64,000 bases of DNA from JALYLC01 sp035696365 (lineage in GTDB: Bacteria; Actinomycetota; Thermoleophilia; Gaiellales; JALYLC01): NCBI GenBank assembly GCA_035696365.1, contig DASRQS010000130.1:29551-93550 (forward strand), given 5' to 3'. The first letter of the stretch is position 1; the number at the start of each line of letters is the position of its first letter. Of this stretch, positions 27,853 to 35,907 are shown piece after piece. Made by a program: the position numbers and the translations under genes. The notes below the pieces were generated by a model, which saw nothing but the letters and a program-made list of their open reading frames with translations, was not told the DNA's origin and made no database searches.

Positions 27853-28652
27853 CTCGCCGGCGGCGCGGCCGGCGGCGGAGGCGGCTGCTGGATCGCCTTC
27901 GCCACGTCGGACAGGGGGCGCAGGATGTCGATCGGGATCGGCAGGATCGTGGTCGCGTTGTTCGAAGACGAGATCTCGAGCAGTGTCTGCAGATAGCGCA
28001 GCTGGAGCGCGATCGGGCTCGTGGCGATGCGATCGGCGGCCTTGCTGAGCTGCTCGGCGGCCTCGAATTCGCCCTGCGCGCTGATGACCTTGGCGCGCCG
28101 CTCGCGCTCGGCCTCGGCCTGACGCGCCATGGCTCGCTGCATCGTCGTGGGCAACTCCACGTCCTTGACCTCGACGACGGAGATCTTGATGCCCCAGGGC
28201 GCGGTATGGGTGTCGATGATGTCCTGGAGGATGCCGTTGATCTTGTCGCGCTCTGCGAGGAGCTCGTCCAGCGAGTGCTGGCCGAGCACGGCGCGCAAGG
28301 TGGTCTGGGCGATCTGCGAGGTGGCGACCAGGTAGTTCTCGATCTGCGTCACCGCGGCCTGCGGGTCGACCACGCGGAAGTACGTCACGGCGGTCACCCG
28401 GACCGGCACGTTGTCCTTCGTGATGACCTCCTGCGGCGGGATCGCCAGCGTGACGGTGCGGAGATCGGTCTTGACCATCCGGTCGATCAGCGGGACGAGC
28501 AGGATCAGGCCCGGGCCTTTGGGACCGGAGAGCAGGCGGCCAAGGCGGAAGATCACCCCGCGCTCGTACTCGCGCAGGACGCGGATCGCCGTGGCGATGA
28601 TCAGGACGACGATGATGACGAGGGCGGCAGCGACTGCCAGCAAGGCGTTCAT
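27849..28652 (-). CDS. Slipin/stomatin-like SPFH-domain membrane protein
   Basis: 267 residues. An N-terminal hydrophobic hairpin-like segment (about 3-26) precedes the SPFH/Band 7 domain, with YERGVIFRLGRL, GPGLILLVPLIDR and TLRAVLGQHSLDELLAERDKIN as recognition stretches. A Glu/Ala/Arg-rich coiled coil follows (about 185-215), and a Pro-rich C-terminus ends it. It forms membrane-associated oligomers; next to an NfeD protease it is the standard slipin-NfeD pair. A TAGGAT hexamer 6 nt before the ATG overlaps the nfeD stop codon, so separate leaderless transcription is possible. Confidence 0.93.
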
Positions 28653-28658
28653 ACCGGC

Positions 28659-28664
28659 ATCCTA
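28659..28664 (-). promoter_or_regulatory. Possible -10 hexamer TAGGAT overlapping the nfeD stop
   Basis: The TAG stop of the NfeD gene is the first half of TAGGAT, which lies 6 nt before the slipin ATG with no Shine-Dalgarno sequence between them. Confidence 0.4.
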
Positions 28665-30017
28665 GGGTGCGCCCCGCGTCGCGGCGGGCCGGCCGGCCGT
28701 CTCGGCCATCGGCTCGCGCACGACCTCGAGCGTGAGGCCCTGCTCGGCGATGATGCGCACTTGCTCCCCGGGCTCGGCCCGCCCGTTCTGCACCTCGGCC
28801 TGCCAGCGCTCGCCGTGCACGAGCACCTGGCCGTGCGGCGACAGCGGGGTCAGGACGGTCGCGAGCTCGCCCACGAGCGGCACGCCTGGCCCGCGTGGCG
28901 GAAGGCGCCGCGCCGCCCAGACGCGGCTGATCACGAACATGCTGATGAGCGCCAGCGAGCCGGCGATGGCGAGCACGAGCCAGAAGCTCGTGGTGCCGTA
29001 GGGCGAGTTGTCGACACGGAACAGGAGGACGCCGCCGAGCAGGACCGAGAGCGTTCCCACCGCCGCGAAGGCGCCGTGCGCCGGGCTGTGCGCCTCGAGC
29101 CCGAGTAAGGCGATGCCGAAGACGAGCAGCGCGACGCCGGCCCACGAGAACGGCACGATCGAGAGGCCGAGCAGCGCCAGCAACAGCGCTACGGTGCCGA
29201 GCAGGCCCGGCAGCACGATGCCCGGGTGTGTCAGCTCGAAGGCGATCCCGAGGATGCCGCCGAGGAACAGCAGCGTGATCAGGTTGGGATCGAGCAGCAC
29301 ATCGAGCAGTCGCAGCTGGAACGGCAACTCGTGCCGCTCGAGCGTCGCACTCGCGAGCTGCAGGCGCAGGTGCTTGCGCACGGTGACGCGCCCGTTGGTC
29401 TTGTCGAGCAGGGACGGCACGTCGTCGGCGATGACGTCGATGACCCTGTCCCGCAGCGCCTCGGACGCAGTCCAGCTGCGGGGGCAGTTCGGGCAGGCAC
29501 TGCTCTTGGGCTCGACCGCCTGTGCGGCTGCCTTCGCGTTGCGGCCACTTCCGCTCGCCAGGAACCGGATCTGCGCCTCCGCGTCGTGGATGAGCTTGGA
29601 GCGAAGATCGCTGCCGACATTGCCGCCGCCCATGTCGATCGGCGTGGCCGCGCCCGTGTTCGAAGCCGGAACCATGGCCGCGATATCGGCGGCCTGCAGC
29701 AGGAAGAATCCCGCGCTGGCAGCGCGCGCCCCACTCGGGGCCACGAACGCGAGGACCGGCACCGGTGAGCGCAGCTCCGCCTGCGTGATCTTCCGCATCG
29801 AGTCCAGCAGCCCGCCTGGCGTCTCGAGCTCGAGCACGATGGCAGAGTCGTGGGCCTTGGCCGCGGCGTGGATCTCGCCGACGACCCAATCCGCCGTGAC
29901 CGGGTCGACGTCGGCGTCGAGCACGACTACTCGTACGCTCGGGGTCTTGGCCTCGGCACCCGGCGCCAGCGCGAGCCCGGCGATCAGAGCCACGGCCAGA
30001 AGGCACAGTGTGCGCAT
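28662..30017 (-). CDS. NfeD-family membrane-bound ClpP-class serine protease
   Basis: 451 residues: a signal peptide (about 1-23), a ClpP-like protease domain, four hydrophobic helices (about 255-375) and a C-terminal NfeD OB-fold (VGELATVLTPLSPHGQVLVHGERW). The nucleophile is S101 in GARAASAGFFLL; the ETPGGLLDS and ASNTGAATPI stretches line the site. Between the helix that should hold the catalytic Lys and DRVIDVIADD there is an unusual CPNCPRSW stretch. It clips hydrophobic ends of membrane proteins and acts with slipin. ATG 30017 was chosen because the signal peptide starts there; the open frame extends upstream without domains. Confidence 0.9.
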   Translation of the reverse strand: MRTLCLLAVALIAGLALAPGAEAKTPSVRVVVLDADVDPVTADWVVGEIHAAAKAHDSAIVLELETPGGLLDSMRKITQAELRSPVPVLAFVAPSGARAASAGFFLLQAADIAAMVPASNTGAATPIDMGGGNVGSDLRSKLIHDAEAQIRFLASGSGRNAKAAAQAVEPKSSACPNCPRSWTASEALRDRVIDVIADDVPSLLDKTNGRVTVRKHLRLQLASATLERHELPFQLRLLDVLLDPNLITLLFLGGILGIAFELTHPGIVLPGLLGTVALLLALLGLSIVPFSWAGVALLVFGIALLGLEAHSPAHGAFAAVGTLSVLLGGVLLFRVDNSPYGTTSFWLVLAIAGSLALISMFVISRVWAARRLPPRGPGVPLVGELATVLTPLSPHGQVLVHGERWQAEVQNGRAEPGEQVRIIAEQGLTLEVVREPMAETAGRPAATRGAP

Positions 30018-30086
30018 CGGCCAGCGCAGCGTACACCCCGGCGACTGCGCGGGAGGGACGCGGCCGCCGCCAGCGAAGCCGCAGTG

Positions 30087-32261
30087 GTGAGGCCTGCCCT
30101 CAACTACCTGCTTGCGGCCGTGGCCGCTTGTCTGCTCGCCGCTCCCGTGTCCTCCGCGGCGTCGACGCGCTACGGCGAGCTCTCCCTGCGCGCGCCCGCG
30201 ACGCCGGGTCTCCACCTGCTCCCCGTGCAGCGGGCGCCGTTCGCGTTCGACCTGCTCGGAGCGCGCTGGCCGGCGCGGGCGGGCGTCTCGGTCGAGGTGC
30301 GGGCGCGGGCGATCGCGGGGCCATGGTCGGCCTGGACGCGCCTGGCGGCCGACGGCGGCGGGCGGGTGAGTCACGCGGAGCCGGTCTGGGTCCCCGGCAG
30401 CAGGCTGTTTCAGGTGCGTCTGCGCGGTGCGGTCCGCCTGCACATCGCTCTGGTGGCGGCCGATCGCAGCCCGCAGCGGCCCCTGCGGGCGCTCGAGGCC
30501 GCGCCCGGGCAGCCGTCGATCATCTCGCGGGCGGGGTGGGGCGCGGACGAGGCGATCCGCCGCGCTGCGCCGCGCTACGCCGATGCCGTGCACATGGTCT
30601 TCGTCCATCACACCGACACGCCGAACGGCTATGCCCCCGGCGACGTGCCGGCGATCATCCGCTCGATCTACACCTACCACGTGCGCTCGAACGGGTGGAA
30701 CGACATTGGCTACAACTTCCTCGTCGACGCCTACGGACGCGTCTACGAAGGACGCGCGGGAGGCGTCGACCGCCCCGTGATCGGCGCCCACACCGAGGGC
30801 TTCAACGCCGGCAGCGTCGGCATCGCGGTGATCGGCAACGGGTCATTGGCACCGCTCACGACGGAGGTTCGCGACGCACTCGTGAACCTCATCGCCTGGC
30901 GGCTCGACGTCGCCCACGTCGACCCGCTCGGGCATGCGACGATGATCTCGGGCGGCACCAGCCGCTTCGCCGCCGGCAGGAGCGTGTCGCTGCGCGTCGT
31001 CAGCGGTCACCGTGATGCGAACTCCACCGATTGCCCGGGCAGCCTGATCTACCCGGCGCTGGACGGCATCGCCGCAGCCGCGCAGGCGACCGGCACGCCC
31101 AAGATCGTGGACGCGACCGCGACGCCGCCGGGACTCGGCACCAACGACACCGGAGCGCTCGTGCCGATCGTGTTCCGCGCCCGCGTGCTCGGCGGCGCCG
31201 GCTGGAGCGTGACCGTGCTCGACGCGCACGGGGCGCCCGTCACGAGCACCAGCGGCAGCGGGACCGACGTGAACTGGACCTGGAGCGGCACGCGCTCGGA
31301 CGGGTCCATCGTCGCCCCGGGCACGCCGCTCGCATACCGCATCGAGGCCCTGGACGCGGCCGGAGAGGCGGCTCGCCCGCTGCTCGGGTCGCTTGGCGTC
31401 CTGCCGGTCGTCGCGGCGGCGCCTCCCCTCTCGCTCGCGCCCGCGGTCATCTCTCCGGATGGCGACGGCGTGGACGACAGCCTCGCCATCGGCTACACGC
31501 TGTCCAGCCCGGCCACGGTGAGCCTCGACGTGATTGCGCCCGACGGCTCCACGGTCGACACCCTCGTCCCCGGCACGGCCCTGCCGGCGGGAGGCCAGAG
31601 CGCGCGCTGGGGCGGGGAGGGCCTCGCGGGGATCGTCGCCGACGGCACCTACACGGTGCGCCTGACGGTCACCGACGCGGCCGGGCAGGTGGCCGAGCGC
31701 AGCGGCACCGTGACCGTGGTGCGAGCGATCAGGAAACTGCGGCTGAGCCGGATGGCGGCCGGGCGCGACACCCCGGTGATCGTGTCCTGGCAGCAGACGG
31801 CGCCCGCAGCCGTCAACGGGAGCATGGGCTCCTCGCACCTGCAGCCGGCCGCGGCCCTGCTCGCGGGGGAGTTGCCGGCCGGGCCGCAGAGCTACACCAT
31901 CGAAGCGGCGCGGCTGGCGGCGCTTCCCGACGGCAACTACACGTTCACGTTGCGCGCGCAGACCGCCGTCGGCGAGCAGGTGCTGCGCGCCTCCTTCAAG
32001 CTCGACCGCGGCGCGCCCAGGGCGCGGCTCGTGGGCCTGCGGGTGCACAAGCGCAGCGCGTTCCTGGTGGTGCGCCTGTCCGAGGCGATGACGGTCCGCG
32101 TCGTTGCCGGCTCGCGTGTCGTCGTCCCGCGGCGCCCGCGCGGCGACGGGCTCAACGGCTTCCGCTTCCGCCTGCCCGCCGGCGTGCCGGCGCGTCTGCG
32201 CCTGCAGCTGGTCGACCGCGCCGGGAATGCCGGACGCGCGGGGCCCTTCAAGAAGCTCTGA
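30087..32261 (+). CDS. Secreted N-acetylmuramoyl-L-alanine amidase (PGRP) with FlgD-like Ig domains
   Basis: About 724 residues. It has a signal peptide (LLAAVAACLLAAPVSSAAS), an N-terminal beta domain, then an amidase_2/PGRP domain: SRAGWGADE opens it, zinc His lies in VFVHHTDTP (about 175), and the second His and Cys lie in GHRDANSTDCPG (about 307-318). The C-terminal half carries FlgD/Ig-like repeats, one with a calcium-binding-type loop SPDGDGVDDS, and ends in a beta domain. It should hydrolyse the bond between MurNAc and L-Ala outside the cell. The GTG at 30084 is an equally possible start. Confidence 0.9.
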   Translation: MRPALNYLLAAVAACLLAAPVSSAASTRYGELSLRAPATPGLHLLPVQRAPFAFDLLGARWPARAGVSVEVRARAIAGPWSAWTRLAADGGGRVSHAEPVWVPGSRLFQVRLRGAVRLHIALVAADRSPQRPLRALEAAPGQPSIISRAGWGADEAIRRAAPRYADAVHMVFVHHTDTPNGYAPGDVPAIIRSIYTYHVRSNGWNDIGYNFLVDAYGRVYEGRAGGVDRPVIGAHTEGFNAGSVGIAVIGNGSLAPLTTEVRDALVNLIAWRLDVAHVDPLGHATMISGGTSRFAAGRSVSLRVVSGHRDANSTDCPGSLIYPALDGIAAAAQATGTPKIVDATATPPGLGTNDTGALVPIVFRARVLGGAGWSVTVLDAHGAPVTSTSGSGTDVNWTWSGTRSDGSIVAPGTPLAYRIEALDAAGEAARPLLGSLGVLPVVAAAPPLSLAPAVISPDGDGVDDSLAIGYTLSSPATVSLDVIAPDGSTVDTLVPGTALPAGGQSARWGGEGLAGIVADGTYTVRLTVTDAAGQVAERSGTVTVVRAIRKLRLSRMAAGRDTPVIVSWQQTAPAAVNGSMGSSHLQPAAALLAGELPAGPQSYTIEAARLAALPDGNYTFTLRAQTAVGEQVLRASFKLDRGAPRARLVGLRVHKRSAFLVVRLSEAMTVRVVAGSRVVVPRRPRGDGLNGFRFRLPAGVPARLRLQLVDRAGNAGRAGPFKKL

Positions 32262-32294
32262 CTGAAACCAGCCACGCTCATGCTGTGAGAGCGT

Positions 32295-32912
32295 CTAGCC
32301 GGAAAGCGAGCTGATCGTCTCGTCCGGGACGATCTCGAGGATCGGCGCGAGCCGCGCGAGCTCGGCCCGGTTGGCGAGCTCCTCGAGTCCGGGGCGGTCG
32401 CTTGCGCCATTCACGATCAGCCCGTGCACCCGCAGGTGCCGGCGCCGAGCTGCCTCCACCGTCAGGGCGGCGTGGTTGATGGTGCCGCGACCCGGCCGGC
32501 AGACGATCACGAGCGGGAGGCCGAGCGCGCTCGCCAGATCGGCGGTCGTACGGTTCCACCCGATCGGCGCGAGCAGGCCCGACGGCCCCTCGACGAGCAC
32601 GCCGTCGCTCCGCCCCCGCAGGGCGAGATAGACGTCGCGCACGTGGTCCGGGTCGACGGCGGCGATCGCCGCGCCGCCGCGAGACGCCAGCAGGTGCTCA
32701 CGCGGGAACGTGTGCGCGGTGGCGCCGACCGAGCCCGGCACACGTCCGATCAACCAGCGCGTGATGTCGTCGTCGCCGACCTGGACGGCGGTGAGCATGG
32801 CGGGAGTGAGACCCGCAGCGCGCGCTCGGGCCGCCAGCAGCGCGCAGACGTAGGTCTTCCCGACGCCGTCATCGGTGCCGGTGACGAACACGTCCAGGAG
32901 GGTCTCGGCCAC
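32295..32912 (-). CDS. Dethiobiotin synthetase-like ATPase lacking the catalytic lysine
   Basis: About 205 residues of the BioD fold. The P-loop reads GTDDGVGKT (residues 12-20). VEGPSGLLAPI corresponds to the VEGAGG motif, and GTINHAALT to the adenine/DAPA-binding CINHAMLT. However, the KPV-x-x-G motif holding the substrate-carbamate lysine reads TAVQVG, with Thr at the lysine position. It may therefore catalyse a related ATP-dependent carboxylation or act as a regulator. It lies upstream of nothing biosynthetic (no bioA, bioB or bioF), but directly after birA. The start is GTG 32912; a longer start overlapping birA is open. Confidence 0.7.
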   Translation of the reverse strand: MAETLLDVFVTGTDDGVGKTYVCALLAARARAAGLTPAMLTAVQVGDDDITRWLIGRVPGSVGATAHTFPREHLLASRGGAAIAAVDPDHVRDVYLALRGRSDGVLVEGPSGLLAPIGWNRTTADLASALGLPLVIVCRPGRGTINHAALTVEAARRRHLRVHGLIVNGASDRPGLEELANRAELARLAPILEIVPDETISSLSG

Positions 32913-32965
32913 GCTGCATAGCGTGTCACGTCCAGCGGTCTGAGACGAGGCCCCCGAATGGGGCA

Positions 32966-33703
32966 TCAGGTCAGCCGCACGACCTCGCCGCTCGCGTATG
33001 TCAGCACGCCGCCTCCCGGGGCGCGCACGAGCAGGCTGCCGTCATCGGCGATGCCGGCGGCGGTTCCCTCGACGAGGCCGCCGCTTGCGAGACGCAACTG
33101 CACGGCGCTGCCTGCGAGTGTGTCGAGCGGGCGCGCGCGGGCCGCGATGGCGCCGGGTCCCTCCGCGTCGAAGGCGGACGCGAGCGGCCTCAACGCGTCG
33201 AGCAGGGCGCCGAGGGCAGCGGTCGGAGACGGCGCCGCGCCCGTCTCCAGCAACAGGGAGGTGGGCGTGAGCCGGTCGGCCGGGGGCAGGTCGGAGGCCT
33301 GCGCGGCCAAATTCATGCCGATCCCGAGCAGCACGCAGCCCTCAGGGCCGAGCTCCGCGAGCACGCCCGCGAGCTTGCGCCCCGCGCAGACGACGTCGTT
33401 CGGCCAGCTGAGACCCGCATCGGCACCGAACGACCGAGCGCATTCGACCGCTGCGACCCCGCCCGCCAGGCTGAGGACGGGCAATTCGTGCGCCGGCCGC
33501 TCGGGGCGGAGCAGGATGGAGACGAGCAACGCGGTGCCCGCCTGTGCCTCCCAGCTGCGCCCGCGCCGTCCGCGGCCCGCGAGCTGGACATCTGCGCGCA
33601 CGGACGTGAAGACGGGCGCTCCCGCCGCCGCGAGCGCCCGCAGCTCGTCCTGCGTCGAGTCGCAGCTCGGCAGCTCGTGCACCCGGATTGGCCGCTCCGC
33701 CAT
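32966..33703 (-). CDS. birA: Biotin-[acetyl-CoA-carboxylase] ligase
   Basis: A 245-residue monofunctional ligase without the N-terminal repressor HTH. Biotinyl-AMP-binding motif: GRGRRGRSW (about 43-51); LSWPNDVV corresponds to the KWPND motif; KLAGVLAE holds the catalytic Lys. The small C-terminal SH3-like domain is present. It attaches biotin to the carrier protein of acetyl-CoA carboxylase, whose carboxyltransferase subunits are encoded 5 kb away. Head-to-head with fabZ, 20 bp apart. Confidence 0.94.
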   Translation of the reverse strand: MAERPIRVHELPSCDSTQDELRALAAAGAPVFTSVRADVQLAGRGRRGRSWEAQAGTALLVSILLRPERPAHELPVLSLAGGVAAVECARSFGADAGLSWPNDVVCAGRKLAGVLAELGPEGCVLLGIGMNLAAQASDLPPADRLTPTSLLLETGAAPSPTAALGALLDALRPLASAFDAEGPGAIAARARPLDTLAGSAVQLRLASGGLVEGTAAGIADDGSLLVRAPGGGVLTYASGEVVRLT

Positions 33704-33723
33704 CTGGCTACGATAGAGGCGCC

Positions 33724-34170
33724 GTGCCGCTCTTCACCACGCCATTCGGGCGCGAGGAGATCGAGAAGATCATTCCGCACCGCGAGCCGTTCCTGCTCCT
33801 CGACGAGGTCGTCGAGCTCGAGCCGGGCGCCCGCGTGCGCGCGCGCTTCTCGGTGCGCGGCGACGAGTGGTTCCTGCGGGGACATTTCCCGGGCGATCCG
33901 ATCATGCCCGGCGTGCTCATGGTCGAGGCGCTGGCGCAGGCAGGGGCAGTGGGCGTGCTCTCGCATCCCGATTTCCTCGGCCGCGTGCCGCTGTTCGCCG
34001 GGATCGACGGTGTGCGCTTCCGGCGGGTCGTGCGCCCGGGGGATGTGCTCGACTTCGAGCTGACGGTCGACCGCCTGCGCAGGACGTTCGGCCGCGGCAC
34101 CGGCATCGTCCACTGCAACGGTGAGACGGTGCTGGACGCGAAGCTGTCGTTCGGCTTCACCGATGCCTGA
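33724..34170 (+). CDS. fabZ: 3-hydroxyacyl-ACP dehydratase FabZ
   Basis: A 148-residue hot-dog-fold dehydratase. IIPHREPFLLLDEV and RGHFPGDPIMPGVLMVEALAQ are full family motifs; catalytic H54 and E68 are present. It dehydrates beta-hydroxyacyl-ACP in type II fatty-acid elongation. The GTG start lies 9 nt after a TACGAT hexamer. It is followed 63 bp later by fabD with its own promoter-like sequence, so it may be transcribed separately. Confidence 0.94.
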   Translation: MPLFTTPFGREEIEKIIPHREPFLLLDEVVELEPGARVRARFSVRGDEWFLRGHFPGDPIMPGVLMVEALAQAGAVGVLSHPDFLGRVPLFAGIDGVRFRRVVRPGDVLDFELTVDRLRRTFGRGTGIVHCNGETVLDAKLSFGFTDA

Positions 34171-34200
34171 AGGCCGGTCTGAGCCATTCGGGTTGCGGTG

Positions 34201-34206
34201 TAGTCT
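34201..34206 (+). promoter_or_regulatory. Predicted -10 hexamer TAGTCT of fabD
   Basis: TAGTCT 27 nt before the fabD GTG, followed by a strong GAGGAGG Shine-Dalgarno sequence (34223-34229). This gives a conventional leadered mRNA, in contrast to the leaderless genes. Confidence 0.5.
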
Positions 34207-34233
34207 GTCCCGCGTTCGCTGCGAGGAGGACGC

Positions 34234-35166
34234 GTGACGGAGGGGAAGGTGGCGTTCTGCTTCCCGGGACAGGGTTCCCAGGAAGTGGGTATGGGGCGTG
34301 CGATGAGCGAGGCCTTTCCGGCCGCGCGAGCCGTCTATGACCGCGCCGCCGAGGCGACGGGCTTCGACGTCGCGGCGCTCTGCTTCGACGGGCCGATCGA
34401 GCGCCTGAGCGAGACCGACGTCACGCAGCCGGCGCTCGTCACGACCGAGCTCGCCTGCCTGGCCGGCCTGACCGCCGCCGGCCTGCAGCCGGACTACGTC
34501 GTGGGACATTCCGTCGGTGAGTACGCAGCGCTGGCGGCCGCCGGCTCGATCGACGATCGCACGGCGGCCTACCTGACGCGGGAGCGCGGCCTTGCGACCG
34601 CGGCCGCGGCGGAGGCCACCCCCGGCGCGATGGCGGCCGTGATCGGCCTCGACGACGCCGAGGTCGAGCGGATCTGCGACGGCATCGAAGGAGTCTGGGC
34701 CGCCAATTACAACTGCCCTGGGCAGGTCGTCGTGAGCGGCACGCTCGACGGCGTCGCGGCGTTCATGAGCGCGGCCGAGACGGCCGGCGCCCGCCGCGTG
34801 GTCAAGCTGAAGGTCTCGGGCGGGTTCCACAGCCCGCTGACCGCCCTGGCCGCCGAGCGGCTGGCGCCGGTGCTCGAGGCCACGGAGTTCGCCGAGCCCA
34901 GCGTTCCCTTCTTCTCCACCGTGACGTGCCGGCTCGAGGGCGCGAAGGACATCGTGCCGATCCTGCTGCAGCAGCTGACCGCGCCCGTGCGTTTCACGCA
35001 GGCCGTGACCGCGCTGCGCGATCTGGGTGCGCGCACGTTCGTCGAGGTCGGCCCTGGCAGCGTGCTTTCCGGGCTCATCCGTCGCATCGACAAGAGCCTC
35101 TCGGCCGTCTCGGTCTCGGGCCCCGACGACATCGCCCGCGCTCAGGAGCTGGTCGCGGGTGCCTGA
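34234..35166 (+). CDS. fabD: Malonyl-CoA:ACP transacylase
   Basis: A 310-residue acyltransferase. FPGQGSQ near the N-terminus, nucleophile S93 in GHSVGEYAAL (usually GHSLGE), the Arg in the malonyl-carboxylate pocket region, and His in GGFHSPL are all present. It transfers malonyl from CoA to ACP. It overlaps fabG by 8 nt, and fabF follows 2 bp after fabG, so fabD-fabG-fabF form an operon. No acpP or fabH lies between or beside them. Confidence 0.96.
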   Translation: MTEGKVAFCFPGQGSQEVGMGRAMSEAFPAARAVYDRAAEATGFDVAALCFDGPIERLSETDVTQPALVTTELACLAGLTAAGLQPDYVVGHSVGEYAALAAAGSIDDRTAAYLTRERGLATAAAAEATPGAMAAVIGLDDAEVERICDGIEGVWAANYNCPGQVVVSGTLDGVAAFMSAAETAGARRVVKLKVSGGFHSPLTALAAERLAPVLEATEFAEPSVPFFSTVTCRLEGAKDIVPILLQQLTAPVRFTQAVTALRDLGARTFVEVGPGSVLSGLIRRIDKSLSAVSVSGPDDIARAQELVAGA

Positions 35167-35905
35167 GCTCGATGGCCGGATCGCACTGATCACCGGCGCC
35201 TCGCGTGGCATCGGCCGCGCCTGCGCCCTCGAACTCGCGTCGGCGGGCGCCGCGGTGGCGGTCAACTACCGCTCGGATGCCGATGGCGCGGAGGCGGTCG
35301 TCAGGGAGATCGAGGACGCGGGCGGCCGCGCGGTGGCACTCGGGGCCGACGTTGCGGACGCGGAGCAGGCCCACGGGCTCGTGGCGCGCTGCGAGGAGGA
35401 GTTTGGCGAGATCGATGCACTCGTGTGCAATGCCGGCATCACGCGCGACAACCTGATCGCGCGCATCAGCACGCAGGACTTCGACGACGTGATCGCCACG
35501 AACCTCGGCGGGGCGTTCCACGTCTGCCAGGCCGCCGCCCGGCGCATGCTGCGCCGGCGCAGGGGCTCCATCGTGACAATGAGCTCCATCGTGGGCATCC
35601 ATGGCAATGCCGGGCAGACGAACTACTCCGCCTCCAAGGCCGGGCTGGTCGGCCTCACGAAGTCGCTCGCCAAGGAGATCGGCTCGCGCGGCGTGCGCGT
35701 CAACTGCATCGCGCCCGGCTACATCGCGACGGAGCTGACCGACGTGCTGCCGGAGAGCGCGCGAGAGGCGCTGCTCTCCTCCACGCCGCTTGGCCGCCTC
35801 GGCGAGCCGGAGGACATCGCGCGCTGCGTGCGCTTCCTGGTGTCCGACTCAGCCGGGTTCGTGACAGGTGCGGTGCTTGCGGTCGACGGCGGATTGGGGA
35901 TGTAG
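35159..35905 (+). CDS. fabG: 3-oxoacyl-ACP reductase FabG
   Basis: A 248-residue short-chain dehydrogenase. NADPH-binding TGASRGIG (residues 12-19), NAG (91-93), and the triad S143, Y156, K160 (YSASK) match FabG spacing. GQTNY and the C-terminal VDGGLGM fit ACP-dependent reductases. It reduces beta-ketoacyl-ACP. GTG 35159 overlaps the fabD stop; an upstream in-frame extension is fabD read out of phase. Confidence 0.95.
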   Translation: MPELDGRIALITGASRGIGRACALELASAGAAVAVNYRSDADGAEAVVREIEDAGGRAVALGADVADAEQAHGLVARCEEEFGEIDALVCNAGITRDNLIARISTQDFDDVIATNLGGAFHVCQAAARRMLRRRRGSIVTMSSIVGIHGNAGQTNYSASKAGLVGLTKSLAKEIGSRGVRVNCIAPGYIATELTDVLPESAREALLSSTPLGRLGEPEDIARCVRFLVSDSAGFVTGAVLAVDGGLGM

Positions 35906-35907
35906 CG

